Assembly (NCBI GenBank): GCA_027575805.1
Contig: JANBPU010000123.1
Coordinates: forward strand, 1-47,931
DNA from: Mycoemilia scoparia
Lineage: Eukaryota; Kickxellomycota; Kickxellomycetes; Kickxellales; Kickxellaceae
Length of the DNA stretch: 47,931 bases
Direction: 5' to 3'
The translations under genes were made by a program, and so were the position numbers. Positions 1 to 11,031 of the stretch are shown in pieces (positions within the stretch are counted from its first letter, which is position 1; every line of letters starts with the position of its first letter). Under the pieces are notes generated by a model. The model was not told the origin of the DNA. It did no database searches and was given only the letters and a program-made list of their open reading frames with translations.

Positions 1-1228
1 GGCTTCAATTTGTTTGTATTGGCAATAGTCGTTGTTGCAGTGGTAATAAATTCGTTGATAACTAAACTCCATAAATGTCAAACACTAACCCTTAATTGCT
101 CATCTTCAAAGGAACTCTTGTAGTATCGCACCAGCTGAATGACGCAACTAAAAGCACCAAACTCTTTAACCAAAACTACCTTACAAGCAATGATCCAGCC
201 CCAGGTGGTCTTGGAAATGGGCTCCAAGACCTGCTGGTATTCAGCGTTGTGAGTCTAGTATCACAAGCGGGGCTGTGTCCACACAGCTGGCTACGGCACT
301 TTGAATTGTACCCAGATTCCAAGGAGCTTTGATTCCTGCGTCATACTCTGCTATCTCATGCTTTTGGTAGCACATTGACCGCATTTGCATTGTAAAAGTT
401 GAATAAAAGCACTTTATCGTCATTTAGATTATCTCAATGCCCAGGTGTCGTATACTTTTCTATAATAATAAATACTGTATCGGACATTTAAACTAATCAT
501 TAGGACGACAGTAAGTATCTAAAGTCTTCTCTCCATGCAAACATAACATCATTGCAAATTTTAGTTGTTGTTATTTTTATGTAAGATTGTTCAATTTGGA
601 TAAATAATGATATGTAGCAAAATGGCATCTCTAACAGTAACATTGTAGCAGAATAACATGGCATAAATTTCAGGGCATTCAATATATCCACAGCATGCAT
701 ATCGGACCCACAATAGATTCTCACGGCTTGTAGCAGCAATGCATTTTGTATTCACAAGTAGGCCAAAGGAGTGGCTGTGACGATGATTCAGTATTCCTGG
801 GAAAATATGCCGGGTGTCAGGCAGTAGTAATTGTTTAAAGGGTTGTCGCGATCTTTCGGTTTTCAAGTCGCTTTTGCTTAATGATACAAAAGAAATGGTG
901 CATACCAATGACATTTTTACAATACTAATAAACAGTTGCCCTGGCTATATCCAGCTATCTTTCCAATACCAGCCTGAAATATAAGGCTTATTTAGGACAA
1001 ATTTGCTGGAGTGCATGGTCGTACTATTTGGTTGATTTTTGATGGAGAGCCTGCTATTTAGGGAGAACTATTGATGGCCAATCACTTGGACATGTGTGTA
1101 TAGGGGAGATACATTGCAAGCTCACACAGACGAGAAAATGGACGCTGTTGTGCATACATGATAATGGATTGAATCCAACCCTTCCTTAACTTTCTAGGAC
1201 GGAATTGCTTCTTGTATAATGTATGCAG

Positions 1229-1246
1229 ACACACACACACACACAC
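1229..1246. repeat. (AC)n microsatellite
   Basis: Nine uninterrupted AC units in non-coding DNA. Confidence 0.95.
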
Positions 1247-3277
1247 AATGAGAACAAAGCTCTTTTGTAGTTTTCTATTGGGGTGGCGAATTCATGAAGA
1301 TAGTTACTCTGTTACAAAAGAAGATACTTTACAGAGAAGATATGTTTGGGTGGCTAGTAGCGTAAATTGGTTGTTGTTGGATGGTCATGATAAAAGTCAT
1401 GATGTCAAGACTGATAACAATAAATGATGGTGACTACTGGTCATACTGACATCTTCACTTGCACATGGGTTTATAAAATTGTCATAAAAAATCGCCCCAT
1501 ATTCCTAACCACCCTCAAATGGCATGGCCATTACCTTCCAATCGCACCATTATAATATTCATTACATCCAAAAATTCTAAAAGACAGCCACCCATGAGTT
1601 GTATGGTATGATGGATAGATGCTAATGCTATTGGTCGAATAAACAGCGAAGCTGAAGTATGCATACAGAAAACAATGAAAGGCGATATGTGGTGATTGCT
1701 GTGGCGGGATATAAAGGACCACTTATTCTCATCCCCGCCATTGCTATTATTACAGTAATAGAGAATAAATGGGGCTGGGGCTGGGGCTGTGAATATATTT
1801 GAGCGAATGAAGATTTATGTATGTCCATCGTGATCTTTTTGAACAATGGGTTGGTAGGTTATCATTAACGGAATGACCAAGTCATTAGCGTTGGGCGAGC
1901 AGCAGAGTAAGTAAATGAATGTGAATGTGGATGTGCTTGTGCTTGCGGAAAAAATAAATCAAAGAAGGTCACGCGCTGTTCTTTATTGCCATATATATGA
2001 TGAATATTTGGTCTTCATGGGGATGTAAAGATTGGGGTTAGATGATAGTAGTGTAAGAATAGTAGGGAATGAGGGGACATGCATACAGATCGCATGTGAA
2101 TATGTTGCGCTTGGTATTACAGATTGCGCTTGTATACTGCTTGAAAAACACCTGGTTTTCTTTTATATGTTTTGTCAATTGTGGGTTAGCTGGTCCTATG
2201 TGCGTCTAGCATACTGGTATGTGACTGCTCGGAGAAAAAGCTAAAGTGAATTGCAAGCCAGTGCTGCAGCCATATTGGGGGCGGGTAGGGGATTGCAGTG
2301 AGTAGAAAGGGCATTCAAATCTCCGTGTATGGGCATAGCATCAAGCTTCCCTTTACGCATATTGCAGTGTGGATCCTTAACATTGTATCACGCCATGTAT
2401 CTGCAAACGGAATGGCAAAGGCAGTGCCAATAGTAGCAGCAACAGCGGCAGCGAAAAGTAAATCGAAAAGAGAGCACAACACAACGCAGCAAGGCACAGG
2501 AAATAAAGGACATACACAAATACACATGTATCCTTGATTGTTTGTTTTTTGCTTTTGCATGCTCATGTCTCTGTGGGAAAGATAATAAGCTGGATATGCA
2601 TATCATGCGGGAATGGTGGAGACGAGGGGCCAAAGGAGAATTTTGGCCAATTGGAAAAGGGGATGGTATTGATGGGGAGAAGGCTTGTACGTTATTAAGT
2701 CTTACATAATACGTAGTGGAGGCAGAGCACGATGGGTGTGGATTCTGTATTTTCATTCTTATCCTGTGAGACATGAGGCACAGACACCTACATACGCAAG
2801 AAGCCATGGCTTGGTGGGCTGGCCAGGCTAGGTTGGTAGAATGGTCTGTAGGTTTGATAGAGTAGAGCACATGTCTGCGTGTGGCTTTGGGTGAATTATT
2901 CCAAGCGAGAACCCGAGTCAGGGCACAAAGACGTTGGAAGTGATTTATGATTTTAGATTGATGACTCGACTTTAATGCTGTGTTTCTGTATGTTCAGCAG
3001 GGCTTTGGCCTGGTGTTGTACCGCTTTATGAAGCAGCTGGAGCTGCCGCGGCCCCTACCATTGCTGAGAATAGCGGGGAGTTGATGTCCGAAATCCACTA
3101 GGCCCAGCAGGGCCGTTTATGAGACTAGTCCCAGAGAACTACCAAGTCCTCCTTGTAGAATAGGGATTTACTTGGCCGAATTAGCACAAGACCACAGAGG
3201 TTGCCTTGTGGGATGAGGCAAGAGGATCAGCGCAAAAAGAAGATCTCCAATATGCCGCCGTTGTTGTTGCCGCTGCC

Positions 3278-3300
3278 GTCGTCGTCGTCGTCGTCGTCGT
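3278..3300. repeat. (GTC)n microsatellite
   Basis: Trinucleotide run preceded by an imperfect GCC/GTT-rich stretch. It makes long Val or Asp homopolymer frames that are not genes. Confidence 0.9.
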
Positions 3301-4018
3301 TCTTGAGCAGCACAGCATCCAGGGCTTGAGCATCAACAGCATTCATATGCCATTTCAGCACCACCAGAAATCCGCAGGTCCCGCGCTCTGTGAAGGTGCC
3401 ATGATGTACATCTTGATGGGCATGTGTTTGCCTGGTTGCTGCCATGGCTAGAGAGGAGCAGGCGGAAAAGAGAGGTCCAATTGGTACGGAGGAATGGCCA
3501 CAAACAGATTTTGCAGTTGCTAGTGGCAGAAAGCGTGCACACGGGACGCAGGGGCCGTTTTATGGCTGTGGTCAGGATTTTTCCATTCCGTGCTTACATC
3601 TGATGATGCTAATATTGTTATTGGTCATCCGCCGTCCTTAGCCCCATTGCCCAGAATTGGCCCACCAATTTTTGGGTCATCATCTCACTATTGTGTTTGA
3701 TAATAGGTAATGCTGTAAATTTAGACAGTCCGTGTCTGTGTCTGCGGCGTGTGGCTCTGTGTTTATACACGGAATCACTCAGTTCGTATAACGCCCGCTC
3801 TTCCAATTAACTACACCCCTTACAATGCCATTTTCACGGGGGTAGGCAGCATCATTTACTACCCCCTGCTCAGCGCATACACTCGCTCGTTCAAATTCAA
3901 GGCTTTCTTTTTGACTCTTGATTATTCACTTCTCTTTGCCGACTGACCCGCCCATCACACGCCATTTTGTCTGTTCCCTTCGCTCATCTGCCTCTCGCCT
4001 TTTGTCTAGACAGAAAAA

Positions 4019-4026
4019 TATATAAA
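4019..4026 (+). promoter_or_regulatory. TATA box of aspartate aminotransferase gene
   Basis: TATATAAA lies 180 bp upstream of the ATG at 4207 and is followed by a CT-rich leader with a short CA repeat. The other strong promoters in this window have the same architecture. Confidence 0.55.
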
Positions 4027-4206
4027 TCTCGCCAGTTTCTTCCTCCGTCCTTGCTCTTCCTCGCCTTTCAGTTTCTTATTATCTACTTGTCTTATCTTTT
4101 CTTGATATTTGTTTTCAAACACACACACACACCCGCACGCAACTGTATATTCGCTCTACTCGCATAACTTTTAGAACCTCTTTTTGAAACATAAGCATAT
4201 ATCAAC

Positions 4207-6734
4207 ATGCCTGCTATTGCTCGTAAGTATCATTAGTATTTATCATGCTACTTCCTCCACATCCCCCCCTCTTTATCCCTTGCTCCGCATCCCTTCCTTG
4301 GGCTGGTTTAGCTCAACATAGCTTGGAAAACCAAGCTCTATATCCCTTACACCCATTCATTCATACATTATACACATACATGCGCATCTTCTTCCTGTTG
4401 GAGTGATAGCCACCTTTGCATATATGTGTATAGTATAATGTTTTCTGGGTGCGGGTATAAACATTAAGCTGCATAAATGCATACGGCTCTTTCTGTTCCA
4501 TATTTGGCCTTCTTCTCATTTCCCGTTTATTTGCCGTTCCAATTCCTTCCTGAGCTAAGCAGAGAAAAGCAGGCGCGGTGTCATATTAGCCAGTTATTGA
4601 CTAAACACCCAACAACAGCAACCGCTGCGCCTACAAATCAAGCACGTTTATTCTCCTGCCATCATATTCCCTGGAGTTGCGCTTGGCAGTGATGGCATTG
4701 CTAGTAAAATCTTGCTGCCACGCAATTACTGAAAATGCTTCTGTTACCGCCACTTGAACCATCCCAAAATCGGCCCAAATAACTACTGCTTATTTTTCCC
4801 TGAGTATTATTCTGTATCAGTGGTTCTTGGCAATCAAACCGCCGCCGCCGCCGCCTTTCATTATGCTAAGCACAAGGTCATTTCAGTATTTATTTTGGAA
4901 TTGATTTTGAATGGCGTTGTGACCACCTTTTTATGATTTTGTCTTTACCAGTGTGTGGCTGCCTGACTAACATAGCATCGATCTTATCTAATGCCCTCTT
5001 TTTAAATAGCTACATCAATCTTTGACAATGTTACCGAGGCTCCTCCCGACAAGATTCTCAATTTGTCTGTAATGTACAAGGCTGATACTGATGCCACCAA
5101 AGTTGATCTTGGTGTCGGCGCTTACCGTGATAACAATGGAAAGCCTTGGGTCCTTCCTGCTGTCAAAGAGGTATGTATCGCTTTATTAGCTGCTTACTTG
5201 TGCATACATGTGGCTTTGGCTTTCATCCAATTCCATCGCAATGGCCTCTAAAAAATAATGCTCCGAAGTTGATGGAGAGTGAGAGTGAGAGTGAGAAATC
5301 TAGAAATGGGTTGTGCCAAAAAAAAATTAGTTGTACAGGTCCCCAGATTTCTTTGATATCAATCACAATTCCTCTCTTTGCCTCTCACGCACATTAGTAA
5401 TTGTAATTGACTTGTGGTGTGCTAAAAAGAGGGATAATAATTATGATGATGGTAACGCACGAGCCATCTTTTAAATGAGGGGCATCTTTATGCAGATTCT
5501 CATCTCACTCTCGCTCACCCATTAAACCACATATCAGCTCCGGGTATTTATTTTACGGATGCGTACCCCTCTTTTTATTATGCCCTCGTGACATTAATGT
5601 AACTAATGAGCCCTACTGACTAATTTCTTCTTGCTTTGTTATATACTTGCATTTGATTCTATGTAGGCCAAGCGGGTTCTTTCGGAAGACCCATCAGGCA
5701 ATCATGAGTATTTGGGCGTAGGTGGCGTTCCCGAATTGACTTCAGGGGCCGCCAAGCTGATTTTCGGAAAAGACTCGCCTGCTTTGGCCGACAGCCGCGT
5801 ATACACCATCCAGTCCATTTCCGGAACTGGCGCCTTGATGGTTGGCGCCCAATTCCTTGCCCAATTCAAGCCTGTCAAGGATGCCCCAGTCTACATCTCC
5901 GACCCAACATGGGCCAACCACCGTGCCATCTTTGAGACTGCCGGGCATACCGTCAAGACCTATGCTTACTGCGACTTTGAGACCCTAACCCTCAACATCA
6001 ATGGTATGATCAAGGATCTCAAGGAAGCCACAGAAGGATCAATTGTTATTCTGCACGCATGTGCCCACAACCCTACTGGTATCGACCCAACCCACGAGCA
6101 GTGGGAGCAGATTGCCTCCGTCATGGCTGAGCGCAAGCTTATTCCATTCTTTGACACTGCTTACCAGGGCTTTGCTACCGGAAGTCTTGACAACGATGCC
6201 TGGGCCATTCGTCGCTTTGTGGACTATGGCTTTGAGATGCTGGTTGCCGAGTCATTTGCCAAGAACATGGGTCTCTATGGCGAAAGAACCGGATGTCTAC
6301 ACACCGTTTCTAACTCCCAGGAAATCACTCGCCGCATCAGCACTCAAATCAACCGTGTTTCTCGTGCTACCATTTCGACTGCCTCTGCTCATGGCGGGAA
6401 GATTGCAGGAACCATCCTAAAGGACAGCAATTTGTTCAGTCAGTGGCTTGAGGACCTCAAGACCATGTCCGACAGAATCAAGGAAATGAGGGATGGCTTG
6501 CGTACTCTTCTCGAGAAGCTTGGCACCCCGGGCACATGGAACCATATCACCGACCAGATCGGCATGTTCTCGTTCACTGGTCTTAATGCTACACAGGCCG
6601 AATACCTCAAGAACAAGTACCACATCTACTTGACCGATAATGGACGGATATCACTTGCTGGTCTAAACACTAGCAACCTCGATTATGTTGCTAGGGCTAT
6701 TGATGATGTTGTACGCAATGTTCCCAAAAACTAA
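4207..6734 (+). CDS. Aspartate aminotransferase, cytosolic type
   Basis: PLP-dependent transaminase interconverting aspartate + 2-oxoglutarate and oxaloacetate + glutamate. Proposed exons are 4207-4222, 5010-5170 and 5667-6734, which join in frame to 414 aa, the usual family length. Both donors fit the GT consensus (GTAAGT, GTATGT) and the acceptors end in AG. The first exon encodes only five residues plus one base (MPAIA). The protein begins directly with the mature-enzyme sequence and has no mitochondrial presequence, so it is cytosolic. The PLP lysine in SFAKNMGLYGER falls at residue 258, the classical number for this family; HNPTGIDPT and DTAYQGFATG are also present. Introns of 787 and 496 bp are long for this window. 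Intron 1 carries a perfect small hairpin at 4320-4337. Confidence 0.96.
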
Positions 6735-8122
6735 TAAGAGCTGCGTAGTAATAGCATAGAGCCTACACAAGCGAGAGATTGCATAATTTTATTTAAAATT
6801 TCCCGCAAAGCTAACATAACATCATATACCGTCGTCGTCCATAGTTCTCAATGGCTCGATTGATAGTGGTAATAATCGTAGTGTTATAGTACATTGTTAG
6901 TAACCAGCATACATCCATATATAAATCATGGTGATTTTCATACTTTTCATATAAACATACAATCTCTTACAAATCACCGCAACACCACATATGAGCGTGC
7001 ATTTCACACATACAAACTTTAAATTCGCTCCTTTTCTTTTGACTTTCTATTAATAAATAAGTGTGCTTTTTAGCAGTTGTCATTGAAACTAGAAATCTGG
7101 GCATATTACCTACATCATACGTGTTGTACAAACTCCACATAATGAATAGGATGGAAACCAGGAGTTACAAGGACCAGATTCATAAAGATGTTGGAATCGG
7201 TAGTCCTCCGCCACCCGATAGGATTGACAAATTAGTCATTAAGGCGATGCGCATCTTAACAAGTCAGTGGTATAGTAGATAAACAAGATAAGATCAGAGA
7301 TGGTGATGGTTAAAGGATGATATGATAATAGTGGCTGATCAGAGCGGACCATAAAAAGAGATTGTAAAGATAAGAGACCACAGTATGCTAGACTGAGAGA
7401 GAGGGGAGAGAGAGAGTTATGACAATAAGCTTTTTATATTTGGTGTGTTGTGGTACAATTTTGTTCTTGACATATATGAATATATATAAAGGCTTGAGAA
7501 AGAGAGAGGGCTAAACTAACAACATACTTTCACTGCGTAAAAGAATATAAAAGTCATAGGCGTGTTTTTGCATGTACCATGATGTATCTAAAAAAGAGAG
7601 AACGGATCGATAGGGGAGGCTATTACCAAAGTTTCTGGACGCTATTATAGTATTCCAATGGTACTATTCATTTTCTAAAGCAGTGGCTATGCGTGAGAGA
7701 TGGACAGCGGGGATAATGGGCTGGTTTCTATAAACTAACAGAACACAATGGCAATACTGGGATCATTTTTCGCTTTTGCTCACACTGGTGGCAGTCGAGA
7801 GATTTCCGTGGGCTAGAGTCATTCTGTTCAATAGGGAGGGTTTAGTAGTAGTTCTAATTCGCATACACACTGGCCGCCACCACCACCACCACCGCTACAA
7901 CAACCATGTAGGTTGTGGCTAGTAGCGACAAATCATTTATCAGCGCATGTCTCTTTCATAAAAGCCATGGGAGCCATTTTATGAGGATTAGATGATGATG
8001 ATGATGATGATGACTAAAAATCAAAGTGGGTTTTGTTACATCTCTCTTTTGTTGTGGGATTCAAATCACAGGGCAGTTGGCGTTAGCAGCGGTTTGTATA
8101 AATTGATGGTGAGCTCACGACT
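6735..8122. other. Intergenic region AAT-IDH
   Basis: About 1.4 kb. It contains (CAC)n near 7873-7893 and (GAT)n near 7992-8012. A 73-codon + strand frame ends at 7282 but matches nothing I know. I see no RNA gene and no copy of the TIR element. Confidence 0.6.
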
Positions 8123-8129
8123 ATATAAC
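8123..8129 (+). promoter_or_regulatory. Distal TATA box (mitochondrial IDH transcript)
   Basis: TATATAA lies 136 bp upstream of the upstream ATG at 8265, followed by a pyrimidine-rich leader. It is proposed to drive the long transcript that includes the presequence exon. Confidence 0.5.
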
Positions 8130-8264
8130 CCGGATCCTTATCAGTTTCCTTTTTCTCTTATCACCTACTTTCCCTTTTCTTATCATTTTTACTATTACCA
8201 CTACTTTTATCAGATACATATATTTTTGTTATCGAGATTTTAGTATCATAGACGCCTTATAATA

Positions 8265-10458
8265 ATGCCTTTCCTTCAGCGTTGTATTCCTAAAGCCTCC
8301 TTTGGGCTTGGTGGCAGTGCCGGTGTGACTGCATCTATTGCTTCTGCCACCATGGCTTGCCGATTCTGTAAGTATAACCATTATCATGTGCTTGTCTATT
8401 CCCTCCTTAGTCATGTATACGGGTATGCAGGGACATATGATGGTTGGTGTTGCTGTCCTTTCTCCTGAAAAACGGGTATATATATACCATGGCTATTCGG
8501 CAGCTCTTCTTTCGTATCCCCTTATCCTTCCTTCCTTCCTTCCCTATCTCCCTCCCTCCTTTCTATTGTTTTGCAAATGTGTCCTGCGTGTGTACGTGTT
8601 TTGATCTGCCACGCTTCCGATTCTATCCTTATTAATGAGGGATCCAGCTATTTTTCTTGTTGTTATTCGGGTTCTCTGCTACAGCAACCACGACAACAAT
8701 GCCAATGATCCGTGGGAAATACAGATAGCCTTATCATCCTATTTCTGACATTCTTCTAATCAGTATACGGGGCTCCAGGAAAGGCCATGGCTTTCGTGGT
8801 TTGGCCTTATAAACATATTATGCATGAGCCCATGGTGACGGACTAGCCGATTTATCACTATCATCATCATTGTTTCTGTGGTTAGTGTAAATCACTTCAC
8901 ACAAACACACGTGATGGATGCACATTCGCTGGAATAGCCTGGACTTTCCTATGAGGGAGGCCAATCAGTGATATCACCGTGCTTTGCCCATATAAACCCT
9001 TTGTTTCCCTCTCTACTACCCTTCACTCCCCTTACTGTTATTTATATTGAGTCTTTAGACTTTCCATTTCTCCACCGCTGCCTGTAGCTTACTCTCCTCG
9101 TCTCTCCATATTATACTATCAACCTCAACCATCGCAAGCACACTATAAGCACCACAGGAAACTTAACCATGGCTTCTTTTGCTACCAATACCACTACAGA
9201 CTCCTCCCAGATCAACCGCATTAAGGTCGCCAACCCAGTCGTCGATCTTGATGGTGACGAGATGACCCGTATCATCTGGAAGAAGATCAAGGACCAGCTC
9301 ATCACCCCATACCTAGACATTGACATCAAGTACTACGACCTGGGCATGGAGAACCGTGACAAGACCGACGACAAGGTCACCATAGAGGCCGCCGAGGCCA
9401 TCAAGAAGTATGGCGTTGGTATCAAGTGCGCAACCATTACCCCCGACGATGCTCGTGTCAAGGAGTTCAATCTCAAGAAGAAGTGGAAGTCCCCCAACGG
9501 TACTATTCGTAACATCCTTAACGGTACTGTATTCCGTGAGCCCATCTTTATTGAGAACGTTCCGCGTTTTATTCCTAGCTGGAAGAAGCCTATCATCATT
9601 GCCCGTCACGCCTATGGTGATCAGTACAAGTCTACTGATTTCGAAGTCGATGGTCCTGGGAAATACGAGATCGTCTTCACTCCCAAGGACGGGGCTGGAT
9701 CCAAGCGCATGACTGTTCATGACTTTGATGGGCCTGGTGTTGGTCTTGGTATGTTCAACACCAAGTCATCGATTACTGCCTTTGCTCATGCTTGCTTCCG
9801 CATGGCCTTGGACCGCAAGATGCCACTCTACTTGGGCACCAAATCCACAGTAATCTCTACCTACGATGCGTATTGGGACAAGATCTTCCTTCAGCTCTAC
9901 GAATCCGAGTACAAGGCTGAGTTCGAGAAATTGGGTATCTGGTATGAGCACCGCCTTGTTGACGATATGGTTGCCCAGCTAGTCAAGATGGAAGGCAACC
10001 TTATCCTTGCTCTCGGAAACATGCTTGGCGACATTGTTAGCGATCTTGTTGCCCAAGGTGGTGGCAGTTTGGCTCTTATGTCCTCTGTCCTTGTTGCCAA
10101 GGGCGACAAGCCCGGCGAGTTCATCTACGAATCCGAGGCTGCTCACGGCACGGTAACTCGTCACTTCCGTCAACACCAAAAGGGCCTTGCCACATCCACC
10201 AACCCCATTGCCTCGATCTTTGCTTGGACCCGTGGTCTTACCCATCGTGCCGAATTGGACAAGAACCCCGAATTGGTTAAATTCTGCGAAAACCTTGAAA
10301 AGGCTTGTGTCGAGTCCGTCAAATCTGGTATCATGACTAAGGATCTTGCTATGTCTATTCATGGAACTACCAAGGTTGATGAGTCTACCTATGTTACTAC
10401 TGACAAGTATATTGATGAAGTTGCTCAGCTCCTTAAAAAATACCAGTCATCTGCTTAA
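8265..10458 (+). CDS. NADP-isocitrate dehydrogenase, proposed mitochondrial isoform
   Basis: Same enzyme as the entry starting at 9169, with an alternative first exon. Exon 1 is 8265-8367 and ends in a perfect GTAAGT donor. It encodes 34 residues with R6, K10 and R33 and no acidic residue. The acceptor that keeps frame is CCACTACAG, with coding resuming at 9200; a branch-site-like ACTTAAC lies at 9161-9167. The product would be 453 aa. The junction codon becomes Tyr and creates RFY/SS, which fits the R-3 mitochondrial processing motif (R-x-Y followed by S). The 832-bp intron contains the second promoter and the cytosolic ATG. What is seen: a coherent exon, donor, in-frame acceptor and presequence composition. 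What is inferred: that both transcripts are made and the long one is imported. Confidence 0.7.
8961..8996 (+). promoter_or_regulatory. Proximal CCAAT + TATA promoter (cytosolic IDH transcript)
   Basis: CCAAT at 8961-8965 and TATAAA at 8991-8996 lie 30 bp apart, about 173 bp before the ATG at 9169, inside the proposed intron of the long transcript. A CT-rich leader follows. It is the clearest core promoter in the window. Confidence 0.6.
9169..10458 (+). CDS. NADP-dependent isocitrate dehydrogenase, cytosolic isoform
   Basis: Oxidative decarboxylation of isocitrate to 2-oxoglutarate with NADPH formation. Single 429-aa exon, full length for the eukaryotic homodimeric family. Visible motifs: [11 protein letters not shown] (27-37), substrate loop SPNGTIRN (108-115), [13 protein letters not shown] (258-270), metal aspartates D288 and D292 in GDIVSD, and HGTVTRH (326-332), whose Arg-His pair is the NADP-specificity signature. 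The segment normally reading CKNYDGD is here LGNMLGD, an unusual substitution (see findings). The start is supported by its own CCAAT/TATA promoter and a favourable ACC before ATG. The C-terminus (SSA) is not a peroxisomal signal. Codons are C-ending rich, as in AAT, suggesting high expression. The gene converges with the COG5-like gene. Confidence 0.96.
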   Translation: MASFATNTTTDSSQINRIKVANPVVDLDGDEMTRIIWKKIKDQLITPYLDIDIKYYDLGMENRDKTDDKVTIEAAEAIKKYGVGIKCATITPDDARVKEFNLKKKWKSPNGTIRNILNGTVFREPIFIENVPRFIPSWKKPIIIARHAYGDQYKSTDFEVDGPGKYEIVFTPKDGAGSKRMTVHDFDGPGVGLGMFNTKSSITAFAHACFRMALDRKMPLYLGTKSTVISTYDAYWDKIFLQLYESEYKAEFEKLGIWYEHRLVDDMVAQLVKMEGNLILALGNMLGDIVSDLVAQGGGSLALMSSVLVAKGDKPGEFIYESEAAHGTVTRHFRQHQKGLATSTNPIASIFAWTRGLTHRAELDKNPELVKFCENLEKACVESVKSGIMTKDLAMSIHGTTKVDESTYVTTDKYIDEVAQLLKKYQSSA

Positions 10459-10519
10459 ACACACACATACACACACACACACCCTTACTTAGTAGTTGTC
10501 TAGTATTACAATTATTGCA

Positions 10520-10545
10520 ATATATATATATATATATATATATAT
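10520..10545. repeat. (AT)n microsatellite
   Basis: Thirteen AT units in the IDH 3' region. Confidence 0.95.
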
Positions 10546-10550
10546 CCCAA

Positions 10551-10556
10551 AATAAA
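10551..10556 (+). terminator. Putative polyadenylation signal of IDH
   Basis: AATAAA 93 bp after the stop codon and 32 bp before TIR element copy 1. Fungal signals are degenerate, so this is tentative. Confidence 0.4.
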
Positions 10557-10587
10557 AATGTATTAAAATATCTATCTATTTGTAATT

Positions 10588-10708
10588 ATATGGGCAATAA
10601 TTTTTGAAGGGTGAATTTTGGTGACTGATGATTATATGGGCAACTGCAGCCAAATGGATGTCCAGTTGTACTAGTAAACTTTCACCCTTCAAAAATAATC
10701 ACCCATAT
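10588..10708 (+). mobile_element. TA-flanked TIR element (MITE), copy 1
   Basis: Ends read TATGGGCAATAATTTTTG and, on the reverse complement, TATGGGTGATTATTTTTG; both continue into AAGGGTGAA, so the TIR is about 27 bp with three mismatches. TA flanks both ends. The interior has a conserved block resembling GGGCAACTGCAGCC and the near-palindrome TACTAGTAAA. No coding capacity. It lies 129 bp after the IDH stop and 324 bp beyond the COG5-like stop. Confidence 0.85.
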
Positions 10709-10764
10709 GCGACTTTGAGTGTCACTGTATATTGTTTTAAAGATTTGAATATCCACAACATTAA

Positions 10765-10784
10765 ATATATATATATATATATAT
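10765..10784. repeat. (AT)n microsatellite
   Basis: Ten AT units in the convergent spacer. Confidence 0.95.
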
Positions 10785-11031
10785 GTGATGATACAGGACA
10801 ACTTTATAGTGTATTTTGTGATGCTATCAAAAGTCAATCACAGTAATAAATATAATTCCAATGGACTAATTTTAAGTTTAAAAATCTATTTGATAAAAAG
10901 TCAAAGACAGTTGTTAATGTCAAATAAATTGTGATTGAGAACCTAGATCGATCTTGTGGGAATCCAAAAATGTCTAATTTACGTTTGGTCGCTATAGTGA
11001 AATTTGATCAAATGCAAATTGAAAAAAGGAA

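Larger units (their letters stand above)
1..4018. other. Gene-poor left flank
   Basis: About 4 kb without a recognisable protein. Open frames here are short, lack family motifs and overlap each other on both strands. Simple repeats include an (AC)n run at 1229-1246 and a (GTC)n run at 3278-3300. From about 3.7 kb the sequence becomes pyrimidine-rich on the + strand and leads into the aspartate aminotransferase promoter. A minus-strand open frame at 78-254, without its own Met, could be the last exon of an unrecognised gene (see findings). Confidence 0.6.
10459..11031. other. Convergent intergenic spacer IDH / COG5-like
   Basis: AT-rich spacer between two stop codons. It holds a CA-rich tract just after the IDH stop, (AT)n runs at 10520-10545 and 10765-10784, a polyadenylation-signal-like AATAAA and TIR element copy 1. 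Confidence 0.8.

Noticed and set aside
2388..2870. 160-codon minus-strand open frame
   Set aside because: Cys/His/Ser-rich with no motif, overlapping other frames on both strands, and its composition follows the underlying simple sequence. Treated as chance.
7061..7282. 73-codon + strand frame between AAT and IDH
   Set aside because: No recognised domain, no ATG at its proposed start, no promoter and no splicing partner. Possible but unsupported.
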